Assembly (NCBI GenBank): GCA_018821535.1
Contig: JAHJLV010000055.1
Span: forward strand, 1 to 64,000
DNA from: Pseudomonadota bacterium
GTDB taxonomy: Bacteria > Desulfobacterota > Desulfobacteria > Desulfobacterales > Desulfobacteraceae
Direction: 5' to 3'
Length of the DNA: 64,000 nucleotides
Positions within the stretch are counted from its first letter, which is position 1. Each line of letters starts with the position of its first letter. The notes beneath the pieces are model-generated. The model worked only from the letters and a program-made list of their open reading frames with translations. It did no database searches and was not told where the DNA came from. Both the position numbers and the translations under genes were made by a program. Shown here in pieces: positions 63,628 through 64,000 of the stretch.

Positions 63628-64000
63628 ATGTTCAAGAAAATTCTGTTTGCAACATCTGCGACAGCTGCAAGTGATCATGCGGCCAGGGTTGCATTTAATA
63701 TCGCCAGAAAATACAACGCGCATCTGGATATCTTTCATGTTCTGGGAGTTCCTTCCAGAGGCTACAGCCAGGTGATTGTGGATGTGAAAACAAAAGATCG
63801 CGTGGATGTGGATGATGATTATATTGACTGGGTAAGGGATGAGGTGAAAACCTATTATTCCAAATATCTGGAAAACGGCCTTGATCATGAGATCAGTGTT
63901 GCCATTGGCTTTCCTGCCCGGGAAATTTTGAGAAGAGCCAGAGATATAGAGCCGGACCTTATTCTTCTGGGAGGCAGTACCGGAGATGAGGATGATTCCG
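63628..64000 (+). CDS. Universal stress protein (UspA family), cut by the window end
   Basis: The frame opens with MFKKILFATSATAASDHAAR and continues to the end of the window with LILLGGSTGDED, the usual UspA pattern of an early beta strand and a G-x2-G-like segment near the nucleotide site. About 124 residues are visible, so the protein may contain a further part or a second domain. It follows hmcF by 23 nt with a good ribosome binding site (AAAAGGGGGTGATC). In Desulfovibrio the rrf1/rrf2 regulators are found here instead. Confidence 0.85.
   Translation, partial: MFKKILFATSATAASDHAARVAFNIARKYNAHLDIFHVLGVPSRGYSQVIVDVKTKDRVDVDDDYIDWVRDEVKTYYSKYLENGLDHEISVAIGFPAREILRRARDIEPDLILLGGSTGDEDDS

Overview
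The window looks like a chromosome segment from a strictly anaerobic, sulfate-reducing Desulfobacterota bacterium, most like the Desulfobacteraceae (Desulfobacter/Desulfobacula/Desulfotignum type). The evidence is a complete hmcABCDEF transmembrane redox complex with a 16-haem cytochrome, a selenocysteine formate dehydrogenase, a monofunctional Ni-Fe carbon monoxide dehydrogenase, rubrerythrin, and a large acyl-CoA catabolic operon. No transposase, integrase, CRISPR array or tRNA was seen.

Layout. 1-310: 3' tip of a 23S rRNA, a 5S rRNA and the rrn terminator. 479-5845 (+): a broken AlbA/helicase-like regulator, a PaaI thioesterase, a PIN-PhoH ATPase, a PilZ protein and cooS. 5929-9690 (-): a DUF4143 ATPase, an acyl-CoA carboxyltransferase and an MBL-fold hydrolase. 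9691-10384: an intergenic region with a probable small RNA (promoter, structured body, terminator) and two further hairpins. 10385-13301 (+): a TonB receptor, a DUF4198 protein and a new overlapping Cys-rich microprotein. 13504-25513 (+): a seven-gene operon with an HDOD/GAF histidine kinase, a stand-alone MshEN-like protein, a FlhG/MinD-like ATPase, a 1390-residue PPDK-like dikinase without its TIM barrel, a long GAPDH, a DUF3108 protein and a B12-type radical SAM enzyme.

25514-43805 is the most striking part. A branched-chain-type ABC importer, acyl-CoA dehydrogenase, 3-hydroxyacyl-CoA dehydrogenase, two SDRs, an unusual thiolase, a two-subunit CoA-transferase, a cache protein and a chemoreceptor sit together with a sigma-54 activator. 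The block is bracketed by two 37-bp direct repeats (35/37 identical). The left copy is the 3' end of the radical SAM gene and the right copy touches the end of the RND pump gene. This is the footprint expected of an 18.3-kb catabolic island inserted at a gene end. Inside it, two -24/-12 promoters with the same core sequence precede the operon and the second SDR, so the island appears to carry its own regulatory circuit.

43837-48191 (-): RND pump and adaptor. 48431-52866 (+): a microprotein, then a MerB-like protein, a VTT/iron-sulfur/VTT-like fusion and a YdjY-like protein, which may form an unexplored redox or metal-handling system. 53018-53518 (-): rubrerythrin. 53938-57152 (+): selenoprotein formate dehydrogenase read through an in-frame UGA with its SECIS hairpin, preceded by a ModE-like palindrome and followed by a ModE-like regulator. 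57375-64000 (+): hmcA-F, including the 43-residue hmcD, followed by a universal stress protein cut by the window edge.

How the genes work together: formate and CO oxidation deliver low-potential electrons in the cytoplasm, and the Hmc complex links periplasmic cytochromes with the cytoplasmic iron-sulfur subunit. The island would import, sense and oxidise an organic acid to acetyl-CoA. All functional statements rest on reading motifs and gene order; no database search was run.
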